Assembly (NCBI GenBank): GCA_001303415.1
Contig: LJTN01000050.1
Coordinates: 1-33,516, forward strand
Source: Myxococcales bacterium SG8_38
GTDB taxonomy: Bacteria; Myxococcota_A; Polyangia; Polyangiales; Houyiibacteriaceae
Length of the DNA: 33,516 nucleotides
Reading direction: 5' to 3'
Shown one piece after another: positions 8,351 to 16,643 of the stretch (position 1 is the first letter of the stretch; every line of letters begins with the position of its first letter). The notes under the pieces were generated by a model. The model was not told the origin of the DNA and searched no databases. It saw only the letters and a program-made list of their open reading frames with translations. Made by a program: the position numbers and the translations under genes.

Positions 8351-8859
8351 GCGATCGCGAAGAAAGGCTTCGATCCCTGCTCGACAAGGTGAAGGCGAAG
8401 CGTCCGGGCGAACGATCGACCCGAGCCGCAGAAGCCATCGATCGAATCCGCGCCGAATCAGGCACCACCTCGGCAGCGACGACAGCCGGATCCTCCCGAC
8501 CGGTGCCCCCCGCGGCCCAACCAACCCCGGTTCCGAGCGCATTTCCCACGAGCGCCCCGTCGTCTCCGGTTTCCGAGCCGCCAACCTCGCCAAAGCTCGA
8601 GAGCCCCACGCGCTACTCCTCGCAACCGCCTCATGTGGAGCGGCCGCTTTCCGTCGAGCCTCGCGCCCGGTCGGTTCGGCCGTCGTCGGGAGCGCCTGCC
8701 GCGATGCAATCTCCTTCGCGGCGACCCGAGTCGATTCGGCCGCACAGCGTCTCGCCGACCGGCCAACCGGTCATCTACTCGACCGACCAACCCGAGTTCC
8801 CAAGACCCAAGACCTTCGGGGATCTGCTGGATCTCACCCTGTCGTTGCGGCCGCGCTAG
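8347..8859 (+). CDS. Disordered Pro/Ser-rich protein between the first gene and coaX
   Basis: The 170-residue product begins with a charged helix (SDREERLRSLLDKVKAKRPGE). It continues as about 110 residues of Ser, Pro, Thr, Ala and Arg low complexity (about 45-145) and ends with a short ordered-looking tail, FPRPKTFGDLLDLTLSLRPR. It probably has a disordered linker joining two short interaction motifs. No enzyme motif, signal peptide or membrane segment is seen. ATG 8347 overlaps the previous stop (ATGA), and the TAG at 8857-8859 abuts the coaX ATG at 8860 with no gap. The tight packing is the main evidence that this is a real gene. Function unknown. Confidence 0.75.
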   Translation: MSDREERLRSLLDKVKAKRPGERSTRAAEAIDRIRAESGTTSAATTAGSSRPVPPAAQPTPVPSAFPTSAPSSPVSEPPTSPKLESPTRYSSQPPHVERPLSVEPRARSVRPSSGAPAAMQSPSRRPESIRPHSVSPTGQPVIYSTDQPEFPRPKTFGDLLDLTLSLRPR

Positions 8860-9624
8860 ATGCTTCTCGTCGTCGACGTCGGCAACACGCACACGGTGCT
8901 GGGCCTCTACGAGGGGGACCGGTTGATGCATGACTTCCGTATCGAGACCGCCAAGGGCCGCACGAGCGACGAATACCAGATCCTCTTGCTGAGCCTGGTC
9001 CAGCTGGTCGGCGTGAAGCGCTCCGAGGTCCGCGCGAGCATTCTTGCTTCGGTCGTTCCGTCCTTCAACGACACGGTCATCGACGCAGTGGACCGCGCCT
9101 TCGATCACGAGATCATGGTCGTCGGTCCCGGCATCAAGACGGGGATGCCCGTGCTCTACGAGAACCCGCGCGAGGTAGGAGCCGATCGCATCGTGAATGC
9201 GGTTGCAGCGTACGAGCGCGTGAAGGGGGCGGCAATCGTCGTGGACTTCGGGACGGCGACCACTTTCGACTGCATCTCTTCCAAAGGCGAGTATCTCGGA
9301 GGCGCGATCGCTCCGGGGATGGAAATCAGCGCCAACGCGCTTTTTTCGCGAGCCGCCAAGCTACCCCGGAGCGAGATCGCCCGGCCGCCTCGCGCCATTG
9401 GACGCAACACCGTGCATTCGATGCAATCCGGGATCGTCTTCGGATACGTGGGATTGGTCGATGGCTTGGTGCGGCGCCTGGCGTCGGAGATGAACACCGA
9501 GGTGTCGGTCATCGGCACCGGTGGGCTAGCGAGGCTGATCGAGCCAGACAGCGAAACCATCGAAGATATCGACGAGTTTCTCACGCTCGAGGGGCTCCGC
9601 CTGATCTACCTACGCAACACCTAG
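8860..9624 (+). CDS. coaX: Type III pantothenate kinase CoaX
   Basis: CoaX phosphorylates pantothenate, the first committed step of coenzyme A synthesis, in the cytoplasm. The 254-residue length is normal. Motifs are DVGNTHT at 6-12 (phosphate binding), GADR at 107-110 with the likely catalytic base Asp109, VDFGTATTFD at 128-137, and GTGGLA at 219-224. This is an ASKHA-fold kinase. Many bacteria place coaX next to birA; here it instead follows two unknown genes with zero spacing, so it is probably translated from their message. Its TAG stop lies inside a CTAG shared with the stop of the convergent FHA gene. Confidence 0.96.
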   Translation: MLLVVDVGNTHTVLGLYEGDRLMHDFRIETAKGRTSDEYQILLLSLVQLVGVKRSEVRASILASVVPSFNDTVIDAVDRAFDHEIMVVGPGIKTGMPVLYENPREVGADRIVNAVAAYERVKGAAIVVDFGTATTFDCISSKGEYLGGAIAPGMEISANALFSRAAKLPRSEIARPPRAIGRNTVHSMQSGIVFGYVGLVDGLVRRLASEMNTEVSVIGTGGLARLIEPDSETIEDIDEFLTLEGLRLIYLRNT

Positions 9625-10283
9625 CGCTGCATCAGCAGAGCCATGGCCAACACGCTGCTCGCCACGACGATCGCAGCCAGGGCATAGACGGCGAGCTCGC
9701 TTCGGCCCAGCTTGACCGGGGCGCGCGCGGGCTGCACGAGGTCGGGTTTCGATGGCCGTTGCTGCCGAGAAGGTCGTGATTCCCGCGGCGGTGGAGGCTC
9801 GCTCACCGGCTCTTTGACGATGGGGAGCAGCTCCACGTGCTCGTCAGGGGCGCCTTGGACGGCCGCGAGCTCCGCGTCGAGCGCTGGAACGCCTTCGCGG
9901 CCGAGTTGCTCGGCGAGCATCCGCTTTGCGTACTCGGTGCTCTGCCGGGCCGAGATCGTTTGCGCGACGGGGACGCCCACGTCGAGCGTCAAACGGTAGC
10001 CGCCGAGGTCCACCACGTCTTGTTTTCGAAGCGGTTTGCGGCGTCCCGGTACGGCCGGAATTTCGTTGATGCGCGTGCCGTTTGTGGAGCCTTCGTCGAC
10101 GATGACGTAGCCCGCGCCTTGCGCGTGGATGACCGCATGTGTGCCGCTGACCGCTGCGTGAGGTAGCTGAACATCCGCACTTCGGGATCGGCCGATCACG
10201 ATTCGTGATTGCGCGAACTCGTACATGAAAGTCGACGCATCGGCTTCCGTCCAAAGCGACTGCACGGTGATCCGAACGCCCAT
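9621..10283 (-). CDS. FHA-domain protein with C-terminal membrane anchor
   Basis: The 220-residue product has an N-terminal forkhead-associated domain (about 1-105) with the phosphothreonine-binding residues: GRS at 31-33, S46 and H49 in AVSGTHAVIH, and GSTNGT at 65-70. A proline- and arginine-rich linker (about 155-195) leads to a single transmembrane helix at about 198-218 ending MALLMQR. The FHA part should face the cytoplasm as a tail-anchored protein and bind Thr-phosphorylated partners; a Ser/Thr kinase is encoded at 17498-18814, though a link is only inferred. I start at ATG 10283 because the upstream frame to 10418 does not look coding. The stop shares the CTAG palindrome with coaX. 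Confidence 0.88.
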   Translation of the reverse strand: MGVRITVQSLWTEADASTFMYEFAQSRIVIGRSRSADVQLPHAAVSGTHAVIHAQGAGYVIVDEGSTNGTRINEIPAVPGRRKPLRKQDVVDLGGYRLTLDVGVPVAQTISARQSTEYAKRMLAEQLGREGVPALDAELAAVQGAPDEHVELLPIVKEPVSEPPPPRESRPSRQQRPSKPDLVQPARAPVKLGRSELAVYALAAIVVASSVLAMALLMQR

Positions 10284-10416
10284 CGTGGCGCCGCCAAGAG
10301 TGCGGCTCCGTCGCGAGGCGGTCAAGGAAACCGGGTTGCAGAAAAGTGGACGGTTTTGCTCAGTTTTGGGACCAGTCGGGATGGAACGACGTGCGCGTCG
10401 GTCCGGAGTACGTTCC

Positions 10417-11988
10417 ATGAATACATCCGCGGGTTATTACCAAGCACCTCGGCCGCCGCGTGTGCCGCTCGATGAGGTTCTCATCAAGCTCCATCCGGAG
10501 GGCTTTCACCATGAGCTCGAAGCCGATGGCATCAATGTAGGTTCGGGTGGGCTCTCCATGCGCGCCTCGGTGCTTCCGCAAGTCGGCTCCACGCTCCGCT
10601 GCCAGTTGGAGAGCCCCCGAGGCGGCGAGCCGATCGAGATGATCGGCCGAGTCGTATGGGCGCACGAAGACGGTCCGCATGCGGGCGAGTTCGGAATCCG
10701 CTTCACGCACCTGTCCGATCGAGATCAGACGCGCATCGAGACGCTGATTCAGAGTTGGGGACGCACCTCCGCAAGAGCCCCGACGGTTCGGCTTCAGCTC
10801 GACGGAGTCGGCTCGCAAATCGTGGCCGAAATCCAATCCGAGCACGCCACGGGCCTGTCGGTGGAGCAACCGCTTCCTTTCCTGGCGATTGGCAGCGCGG
10901 TCCTGAACGAGACGGCCGGCCGTCGAGGTCACCTGGAAGCGGTCGAGCTCAAGATGGATGAGAGGACCCCCAAGCTGGTGCTGAGCATCGGCTACGAGCG
11001 GTCCGAGGCCGACGAAGCCCTGGCGGGCGATGGCGAGGCGCGCGACACGCTGCCCGACGAGACGCCGCCCTCCATTCGCACGCACACAGCTGCTGGGGAG
11101 GCGCGCGAAGAGGATCGGCCGCGAATCGTGCGATACAATCAAGAAACGGAGGAGCCGCCCGTTGAATCGATCACGGAACAGCTCCGAAAGCATGCGAGCG
11201 CAGCGCGCAGCCAGATCGCGACCGCGGCGGCCAGTGCGCGCGATGCGGTGACTGATCGGCTGGTGCCGGGAATTCGGGATAGAGGTGGCGAGCTCTTCGC
11301 CTTGATTTCGCGTTTCATCGGAGCGCTTCGCGCCCGCTTGGACGACAAGCCCCGACGTAAGCAGGTGCCCCGAAGCCAAGCCGCGCGCGCGCATCTGAAG
11401 AACACGCGCCGCAATCATCGTCGTTACCTCATCGTCGGGGCGATGGCGTGCGCGATCGTCGCAGCGGGTTGGCTCACCTATCTGTGGGCGGCATCGGGGC
11501 CGGCTTCGGAGGCGAGCGCAGAGGCAGCGCCAGGCCTGGAGACGGCAGTCCGAGAGGCGGCCGAAGGGCCCGCCACCACTGCAGGGCCTGCGATTCGACC
11601 GGCGGCGGCGCATGAAGCGGCCGACAGCAAATCGTCGGAGGCCGGCTACGCAGCACAAGGGGCGCCGTTGCCGCCCGAGACGGTGCGAGGCATGTCATTT
11701 GGCGCGGACGCCGTACCAGGGGGCGAGAAGCACGTGCTTCGGATGAGCAACGATGTCACCGAAATGGAGGGGATCATCGAAGGCGATGGGTTTTCGGTGA
11801 CCATTCCGGGAAGCCTGTCGCTTTCACGAGCGGGCCCGATTGCCGCCGCGCATTCCGACGTTGAGCATGCCAGCATTCTCAATCGGGGAGACTTCTCCGA
11901 GCTCACGGTTCGCTTCGTCGCAGGGCGCAGGCCGCTCTATCGCGTCGAAGCTCACGGCCCAACCATCGAAATCACGATTGCGCGATAG
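10417..11988 (+). CDS. PilZ-domain membrane protein with AMIN-like C-terminal region
   Basis: The 523-residue product has a PilZ-type domain at about 14-115, with INVGSGGLSM (39-48) standing for the D/NxSxxG motif and IGRVVWAHE and FGIRFTHLS later. The N-terminal arginine motif is RPPR rather than RxxxR, so cyclic di-GMP binding is uncertain. A charged linker (about 200-335) precedes one transmembrane helix at about 337-358. A second low-complexity linker leads to a beta-rich domain at about 435-523 that resembles AMIN domains (SELTVRFVAGRRPLYRVEAHGPTIEI), which bind cell wall in Tol/pilus systems. The predicted topology is PilZ inside and AMIN-like part in the periplasm. ATG 10417 has GGAG about 9 bases upstream; ATG 10381 is an alternative. 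Confidence 0.8.
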   Translation: MNTSAGYYQAPRPPRVPLDEVLIKLHPEGFHHELEADGINVGSGGLSMRASVLPQVGSTLRCQLESPRGGEPIEMIGRVVWAHEDGPHAGEFGIRFTHLSDRDQTRIETLIQSWGRTSARAPTVRLQLDGVGSQIVAEIQSEHATGLSVEQPLPFLAIGSAVLNETAGRRGHLEAVELKMDERTPKLVLSIGYERSEADEALAGDGEARDTLPDETPPSIRTHTAAGEAREEDRPRIVRYNQETEEPPVESITEQLRKHASAARSQIATAAASARDAVTDRLVPGIRDRGGELFALISRFIGALRARLDDKPRRKQVPRSQAARAHLKNTRRNHRRYLIVGAMACAIVAAGWLTYLWAASGPASEASAEAAPGLETAVREAAEGPATTAGPAIRPAAAHEAADSKSSEAGYAAQGAPLPPETVRGMSFGADAVPGGEKHVLRMSNDVTEMEGIIEGDGFSVTIPGSLSLSRAGPIAAAHSDVEHASILNRGDFSELTVRFVAGRRPLYRVEAHGPTIEITIAR

Positions 11989-11990
11989 CG

Positions 11991-13382
11991 CTACCTCGAC
12001 CGAACGATCGACTGGAAGAAGCGGTGGGACTCACGCTCGATGTAGAGCAAGGCCTTCCCGTCGCGTAGCGCCGCGCGGACATCAGCGGTCGAACGAACCG
12101 GGCGCCGGTCCGCCTGCAGGATGATGTCGCCCGGACGCAAACCCGCCCGATCGGCGTCCGACCCCGGCTCGACGCCGCTCACGAACACCTGGCCTTCCCC
12201 TCGGTAGCCGAACCGTTCCCGCAGCCGTGGGGTGAGCTCCTCGAGCCCGAGCCCGAGCATTCCATTGTCTTCGGTGCCTCGATCACGAGACTGGGGACCA
12301 TCCTCGCTCGGTCGTTCCCCGGTCACGACGACGATCTTCTTGGTGACGTCGCCGCGCCGCACCTCGAGGACGACGCGCTCCCCGACCCCGTACCGCAGCA
12401 CGGCCCGCAGGAGGTCGTGCCCTTCGGTGACCTTCGTGTTGCCCACCGCAGTCACCACGTCACCGGCTTGAAGACCCGCCTTTTCGGCAGGTCCCTGCGG
12501 CACCACGGCGTTGATGAGAGCGCCTCCTTCGATCGATCCATCGAAGTGTGCAGCGAGCTCGGGGGTGATCTCCTGGAAGGAGACACCCAACCACGCACGC
12601 TTGACGGTTCCCGTTTCGATGAGCTGCTCGGCCACGCGCTGCGCGATCTCCGATGGGATGGCAAACCCGATCCCCGATCCTCTTCCGATGATCATGGTGT
12701 TGATCCCGAGGACGCGACCGTGCAGGTCGACGAGCGGGCCGCCCGAGTTGCCCGGGTTGATGCTTGCGTCCGTCTGCAGATAGTCTTCGATTTCGTTTGC
12801 GCCGATCCCGCCGCGGCCCTTCGCGCTGAGCACGCCGGTGGTGACGCTATAGTCGAGACCAAAAGGCGACCCGATTGCGATGACGAACTGGCCCACCCGC
12901 GCTCGCTCCGATGACGCGAAATCCACCTTTGGGAGGCCGCGTGCATCGATTTTGAGCACGGCGAGGTCGGTTGCCGAATCGGCTCCAACCAACCTCGCTG
13001 GATAGCTCTTGCCGTTCTGTAGGCGTACGTCGATTCTGCTCGCTTCTTGAACCACGTGGTTGTTCGTGAGGATGAACCCGTCAGACCGAACGATCACGCC
13101 GGATCCGCCGCCCCGAACGATCCCGCCCCGACCCTGTCCACCGAAGAAGAAGGGCAAGGCGTTGGTCTGCGGCCTGTTGACTTCGACCTGAATGCTGACG
13201 ACGGCCGGCGAAACCGATTCTGCGACCGCGGTCAGCGCCGTCTCGAACGCAATGGCCCGAGACAGGGCCTCTTCATCCGTCGGAGCCTCGCCTGGTGCCG
13301 CATAGGCGGTGCCCATCGCGGCGATGGCGAGCGCGGCGCCGAGGGCGATCAACCATGGTTGCCGAAGCATAGTCCGATGCAT
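11991..13382 (-). CDS. htrA: HtrA/DegP-family periplasmic serine protease
   Basis: The 463-residue product has a signal peptide (MHRTMLRQPW, hydrophobic core 11-23, AYA-AP cleavage near 29). A trypsin-like domain follows with catalytic His109 (LTNNHVV), Asp139 (SATDLAVL) and Ser213 (NPGNSGGPL). Two PDZ domains follow, at about 262-350 (AWLGVSFQ... PAEKAGLQAGDVV) and 375-450 (DADRAGLRPGDII). HtrA proteases degrade or hold misfolded envelope proteins. The linker between the protease His region and N-terminus is Gly-rich (FFFGGQGRGG). GGAGG lies about 7 bases before ATG 13382, fixing the start. The 106 bases upstream, before the next minus-strand gene's stop at 13489, should hold its own promoter, but I cannot pick clear hexamers there. 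Confidence 0.95.
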   Translation of the reverse strand: MHRTMLRQPWLIALGAALAIAAMGTAYAAPGEAPTDEEALSRAIAFETALTAVAESVSPAVVSIQVEVNRPQTNALPFFFGGQGRGGIVRGGGSGVIVRSDGFILTNNHVVQEASRIDVRLQNGKSYPARLVGADSATDLAVLKIDARGLPKVDFASSERARVGQFVIAIGSPFGLDYSVTTGVLSAKGRGGIGANEIEDYLQTDASINPGNSGGPLVDLHGRVLGINTMIIGRGSGIGFAIPSEIAQRVAEQLIETGTVKRAWLGVSFQEITPELAAHFDGSIEGGALINAVVPQGPAEKAGLQAGDVVTAVGNTKVTEGHDLLRAVLRYGVGERVVLEVRRGDVTKKIVVVTGERPSEDGPQSRDRGTEDNGMLGLGLEELTPRLRERFGYRGEGQVFVSGVEPGSDADRAGLRPGDIILQADRRPVRSTADVRAALRDGKALLYIERESHRFFQSIVRSR

Positions 13383-13488
13383 GTACGTTCCTCCCTATCG
13401 TTCCCCTAACTGGCGAGGGCTTCGGTTGATTCCACATATAAGACCGCGCTGAAGGGTCGCTACCCTAAACCGTCGTAATTTTCCGGAC

Positions 13489-15174
13489 CTAGTGATCTGC
13501 GCAGGGCAGGGTGACCACGACGGTCGTCCCGCGCCCGAGCTCGCTCTCGATCTCGATGGCGCCGCGGTGCTGCTCGACGAGGTTCTTGACGATCGAGAGA
13601 CCAAGACCCGTCCCTTTGCCCTTGCGTCGGGTCGAGAAAAAGGGCTCGAACACGCGATCGATTTCCGCCGCAGGGATTCCCACTCCGTCGTCTTGAACGC
13701 GCACTTCGATCCGATCGTGGCCGCTCAGGCGCGAAGACAAGCGGATCCGCCCTCCATCGGAGTGTGCGGCGTTGCAGGCGTTGGTGATCAGATTCACGAA
13801 GACTTGATGGAGCTGGCCGGGAACCGCGCTGACCTGCGGCAAGCCCTGGCCGTAGTCACGCACGATGGTGACCCGCGCTTCGCGGATGATGTGCTCGCAG
13901 AACACGACGGTCTCCTCGAGCACGTCGTTGATGGAAACCGGTTGTGCTTCTTCCCTCGACGGACGGGCGTAGGCGAGAAGATTGCGTGTGAACGACAGAA
14001 TGCGGTCGGCGCTTCGTAGAATGCGTTCGACCCGCTTCACATCGGAATCGTCGCCGCCGCTACGGCTCAGCTTGCTCAACAGATACTCGCCGTAGACCGA
14101 AATGCTGGTGAGTGGGTTGTTGATCTCGTGCACGATTCCGGCAGCAAGCTGACCCAGGGTGGCAAGCTTTTCGGCGTGAATCACTTGCCCCTCGAGCTCC
14201 CGCACCTCGGTCCTGTCCTGTCCGATGGCGATGACACCTGCGACCCGGCCTTCGGCGTCCAGAATCGGCGCCAGCGTAAACTGCAGGCGCGCCTGTCGGC
14301 CTCCCGCCTTGGGCAGCTTGAGCTCGAAGGGAGGCGCCTCGCGGCCGCGAAGCGCGTTGACGAAGGCGGACAGAACCCGAACCCGATCGCTCTGGCTTGC
14401 CAGTTGGAGCACGTCCTTGCCGACGAGGCCTTGCCGATCGATGCCCGTGATGCGCCCAAATGCGCTGCTCACGACGCGGATTCCACGTTCGCGGCCGACG
14501 ACCAAGACGGGGATGTTCGCGTGCTCGAGCAGCTTTTCGAGATAGTCGCGCAGATGCAGCGCTTCGCGACGAAGCCGGCCGTTCTCGATCGCAGCGCTCG
14601 CCTGGGCCGCGGTCACCAGCACGGCGTCTTCCAGCCGCGGTGGGAGCGCTCCCCGTGCAAACTCTGCTGCGAGCGTCCCGACGACTTCCCCGCCCACGAC
14701 GAGCGGAGCATCGAGGCCGTCCCGAGGATCCGTGTCTTCGCGCGGGCCGGCTAGCAGGATGGGCTCGTAGGTTCGCCGAAGGTGCATGCTGCTCGGTGCC
14801 AACGTGGGCTGCCCGAGGCCCGCACGGAGCAGACCGGCTTCGGTCACGGACACCTCGTCCATGGCCTCGGGACGGATTCGATGGGTGGTCGCTTGGACGA
14901 TCGAAGGCGTTTCGCTGATTCGAGGCGCAAGCCGCATCGCGAAACGAACGTCGGGATAGAGTCGTTCGAGCGCATGGACGTAAGCGCGCAGGATCTTCTC
15001 ATCGGTGGCGAAACCCGCCGTTTCGCGTTGGGCCTCGTGCAGCGACTCGAGTATCAGCGTCAGGTTCGGGGCCTCGGCGCCGCGCTCTCTGGGAGTCACG
15101 ATCGACTTCACCGCAGAGACGCGTGGCTCGGTGCTGGGCCGGGCCGGCGGCTTCTTGCGCACGGAGTCGTCCAT
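13489..15174 (-). CDS. Cytoplasmic GAF-PAS sensor histidine kinase
   Basis: The 561-residue product has an N-terminal GAF-like region (about 45-200), a PAS domain (about 210-325), and a complete kinase core. The core has the H box GIVHEINNPLTS with His349, the N box NLITNACNAA at 461-470, G1 DDGVGI at 495-500, F box EPFFST at 510-515 and G2 GTGLGL at 521-526. It autophosphorylates on His349 using ATP. There is no transmembrane segment, so it senses a cytoplasmic signal, possibly via the PAS or GAF domain. No receiver gene is adjacent. It starts three bases after the stop of another kinase-like gene (15178-16566) on the same strand, so the two are almost certainly one operon. That neighbour lacks an ATPase domain. 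Confidence 0.93.
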   Translation of the reverse strand: MDDSVRKKPPARPSTEPRVSAVKSIVTPRERGAEAPNLTLILESLHEAQRETAGFATDEKILRAYVHALERLYPDVRFAMRLAPRISETPSIVQATTHRIRPEAMDEVSVTEAGLLRAGLGQPTLAPSSMHLRRTYEPILLAGPREDTDPRDGLDAPLVVGGEVVGTLAAEFARGALPPRLEDAVLVTAAQASAAIENGRLRREALHLRDYLEKLLEHANIPVLVVGRERGIRVVSSAFGRITGIDRQGLVGKDVLQLASQSDRVRVLSAFVNALRGREAPPFELKLPKAGGRQARLQFTLAPILDAEGRVAGVIAIGQDRTEVRELEGQVIHAEKLATLGQLAAGIVHEINNPLTSISVYGEYLLSKLSRSGGDDSDVKRVERILRSADRILSFTRNLLAYARPSREEAQPVSINDVLEETVVFCEHIIREARVTIVRDYGQGLPQVSAVPGQLHQVFVNLITNACNAAHSDGGRIRLSSRLSGHDRIEVRVQDDGVGIPAAEIDRVFEPFFSTRRKGKGTGLGLSIVKNLVEQHRGAIEIESELGRGTTVVVTLPCADH

Positions 15175-15177
15175 CCC

Positions 15178-16566
15178 TCAGCCCTTCGCCCCCGGCTCGC
15201 CCGAAGCGTCCGCAGCCCGGTCGAGATCGAAGATCTTCTGCTGTCCGACGTAGGCGGTCGTTTCGTATCGCGTGATCTTTCCGATCTTGCGAACGATCTC
15301 GGCCATGCGCTCCGCCTCCCGAATCAATACCTCGGCTGCCTTTGCAGGACCGGACCCGGCCTCGGACTGACGCAGCAGGAGCTCGGCATAGGCCATCATG
15401 CTGGTGAGGGGTTGGTTCAGCTCGTGCGCGGCGGTGCCCGCGAGCTCGGCCAGAACGCCCTGCTTTTCGGTGAAGGCCAACTTCTTCTGCGCCTCGGCCA
15501 ATCGCTCCTCGACGCGGATGCGATCGCGCAAGTCGGCAAAAATGAGAACGATCGCCGAAGGCTCCCCCTGCTCGTAGATCAGGGATGCGGAGAGCTGCAC
15601 CGGAATTCGAGTCCCGTGGATGTCCAGCAGGTCCAACATGGTCGGCTCGAGCCGTCCTTCGCCACCGTGCTCCTCGGAGAGCAGTCGTTGCATCACGAGC
15701 TCGGCCGATGCGCGTCCCAACAGGTCCTCTAGCTTCACGCTACCCATCGCTTCGGACACGTGGCGCCCCGAGATTCGTTCGGCGCTCGGATTGAACAAGA
15801 CCACGCGTCGTTCCATGTCGGTCGCGATGATCGCGTCTACGCTGGCTTCGATCAGTGACTCCAAGAACTCCATGGTCTTGAGCAGCTCCTGCTCCGTCTC
15901 GCGTTGATCGGTAACGTCGTCGAACGAGATCACGGTGTACCCTTCGGCTCCGATGAGCGGCGCGAAAGAGCAGCTGCACAACACCTTGCTTCCATCTCTG
16001 CGCACCAGATGGATGTCCATCCCGCGAGGATACTGGCCCTGCGACAGCGCCTCCCGAATCCGCGGCAGATCCTCCGCCGACACCACTTGATCGATGTCGC
16101 CGGACGAAATCGTCTCCTCGCGGTGCCCTACCAGCTCGTACGACCGCGGGTTTGCAAAAACCATCTCGAGCTCGGGACCGATCACCACGATGCCGAGGGG
16201 CATCGATGCGAATGTCTCGGCGTACCGCCGCCTCAGATCTTCGAGGGGTGTACGAGCGCGCAGTCGATCCAATCGCGTCAGGAGCTCGTCCCGCCGCAGA
16301 GGACAAAAGACGATGTCGTTTCCGAGTTGCTCGGACCCGTTGGGCGGAGGGCGATCGACGATGAGCAACAGCGGCTTGCCGCCGGGCGGTTCGGAGGAGA
16401 CGGTGCTTGGACCTCTGGCATCGAAGGCCAGTACGTGATGAGGGAGCCCACCGCGGCTGAGCGCTTCCGGATCCAGCCGTTCGACGGACCAGCCCGTTCC
16501 CTCCAGTGTCGCGGCTAGGTTTTGGAACAGCTTGGGGTCTTCCGAGATCAGCGCCAGCGCAGGCAT
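15178..16566 (-). CDS. PAS-PAS-DHp kinase-like protein lacking the ATPase domain
   Basis: The 462-residue product begins with about 105 residues shaped like a receiver (ISEDPKLFQNL at the start, CPLRRDELLTRL at the end) but without a clear acidic pocket, so it is a pseudo-receiver. Two PAS domains follow (about 112-222 and 230-350). Then comes a dimerisation/phosphotransfer helix pair with H box GTAAHELNQPLTS, His381. The protein then ends with RYETTAYVGQQKIFDLDRA and about 16 more residues. No N, G1, F or G2 box follows, and the downstream bases belong to the next gene, so this is not a frameshift. I recall similar 'RYET..YVG' endings on incomplete kinases in other deltaproteobacteria, so the form may be conserved. 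His381 may be phosphorylated by the neighbouring kinase (inference). Confidence 0.88.
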   Translation of the reverse strand: MPALALISEDPKLFQNLAATLEGTGWSVERLDPEALSRGGLPHHVLAFDARGPSTVSSEPPGGKPLLLIVDRPPPNGSEQLGNDIVFCPLRRDELLTRLDRLRARTPLEDLRRRYAETFASMPLGIVVIGPELEMVFANPRSYELVGHREETISSGDIDQVVSAEDLPRIREALSQGQYPRGMDIHLVRRDGSKVLCSCSFAPLIGAEGYTVISFDDVTDQRETEQELLKTMEFLESLIEASVDAIIATDMERRVVLFNPSAERISGRHVSEAMGSVKLEDLLGRASAELVMQRLLSEEHGGEGRLEPTMLDLLDIHGTRIPVQLSASLIYEQGEPSAIVLIFADLRDRIRVEERLAEAQKKLAFTEKQGVLAELAGTAAHELNQPLTSMMAYAELLLRQSEAGSGPAKAAEVLIREAERMAEIVRKIGKITRYETTAYVGQQKIFDLDRAADASGEPGAKG

Positions 16567-16575
16567 TCGTCAGCC

Positions 16576-16603
16576 AGCCTACCAGACGCCTAGCCTGGTG
16601 GCT
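16576..16603. promoter_or_regulatory. Inverted repeat in the divergent region between the kinase-like gene and murI
   Basis: AGCC-T-ACCAG at 16576-16585 pairs with CTGGTGGCT at 16595-16603 across a 9-base spacer, with one bulged base. It lies 10 bases from the kinase-like start (16566) and about 40 bases before the murI start. It could be an operator or leader hairpin for either gene. The signal is short and could arise by chance. Confidence 0.3.
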
Positions 16604-16643
16604 CTTTCGAGATGCTTGTGCAACCTTGCGGCCACGGAGCCAG

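Noticed and set aside
10387..10400. CGACG-TGCG-CGTCG hairpin before the PilZ gene
   Set aside because: A 5-bp GC stem is expected often by chance in this DNA and its place between ATG 10381 and ATG 10417 suggests nothing specific.
10360..11658. A 432-residue open frame on the minus strand
   Set aside because: It lies wholly opposite the PilZ protein and its product is Arg/Cys/His-rich without motifs, as expected for an antisense frame in GC-rich DNA.
15178..16566. The incomplete kinase as a frameshifted gene
   Set aside because: The sequence after its stop is the start of the next kinase gene, and no ATPase-domain motifs occur in any frame between them.
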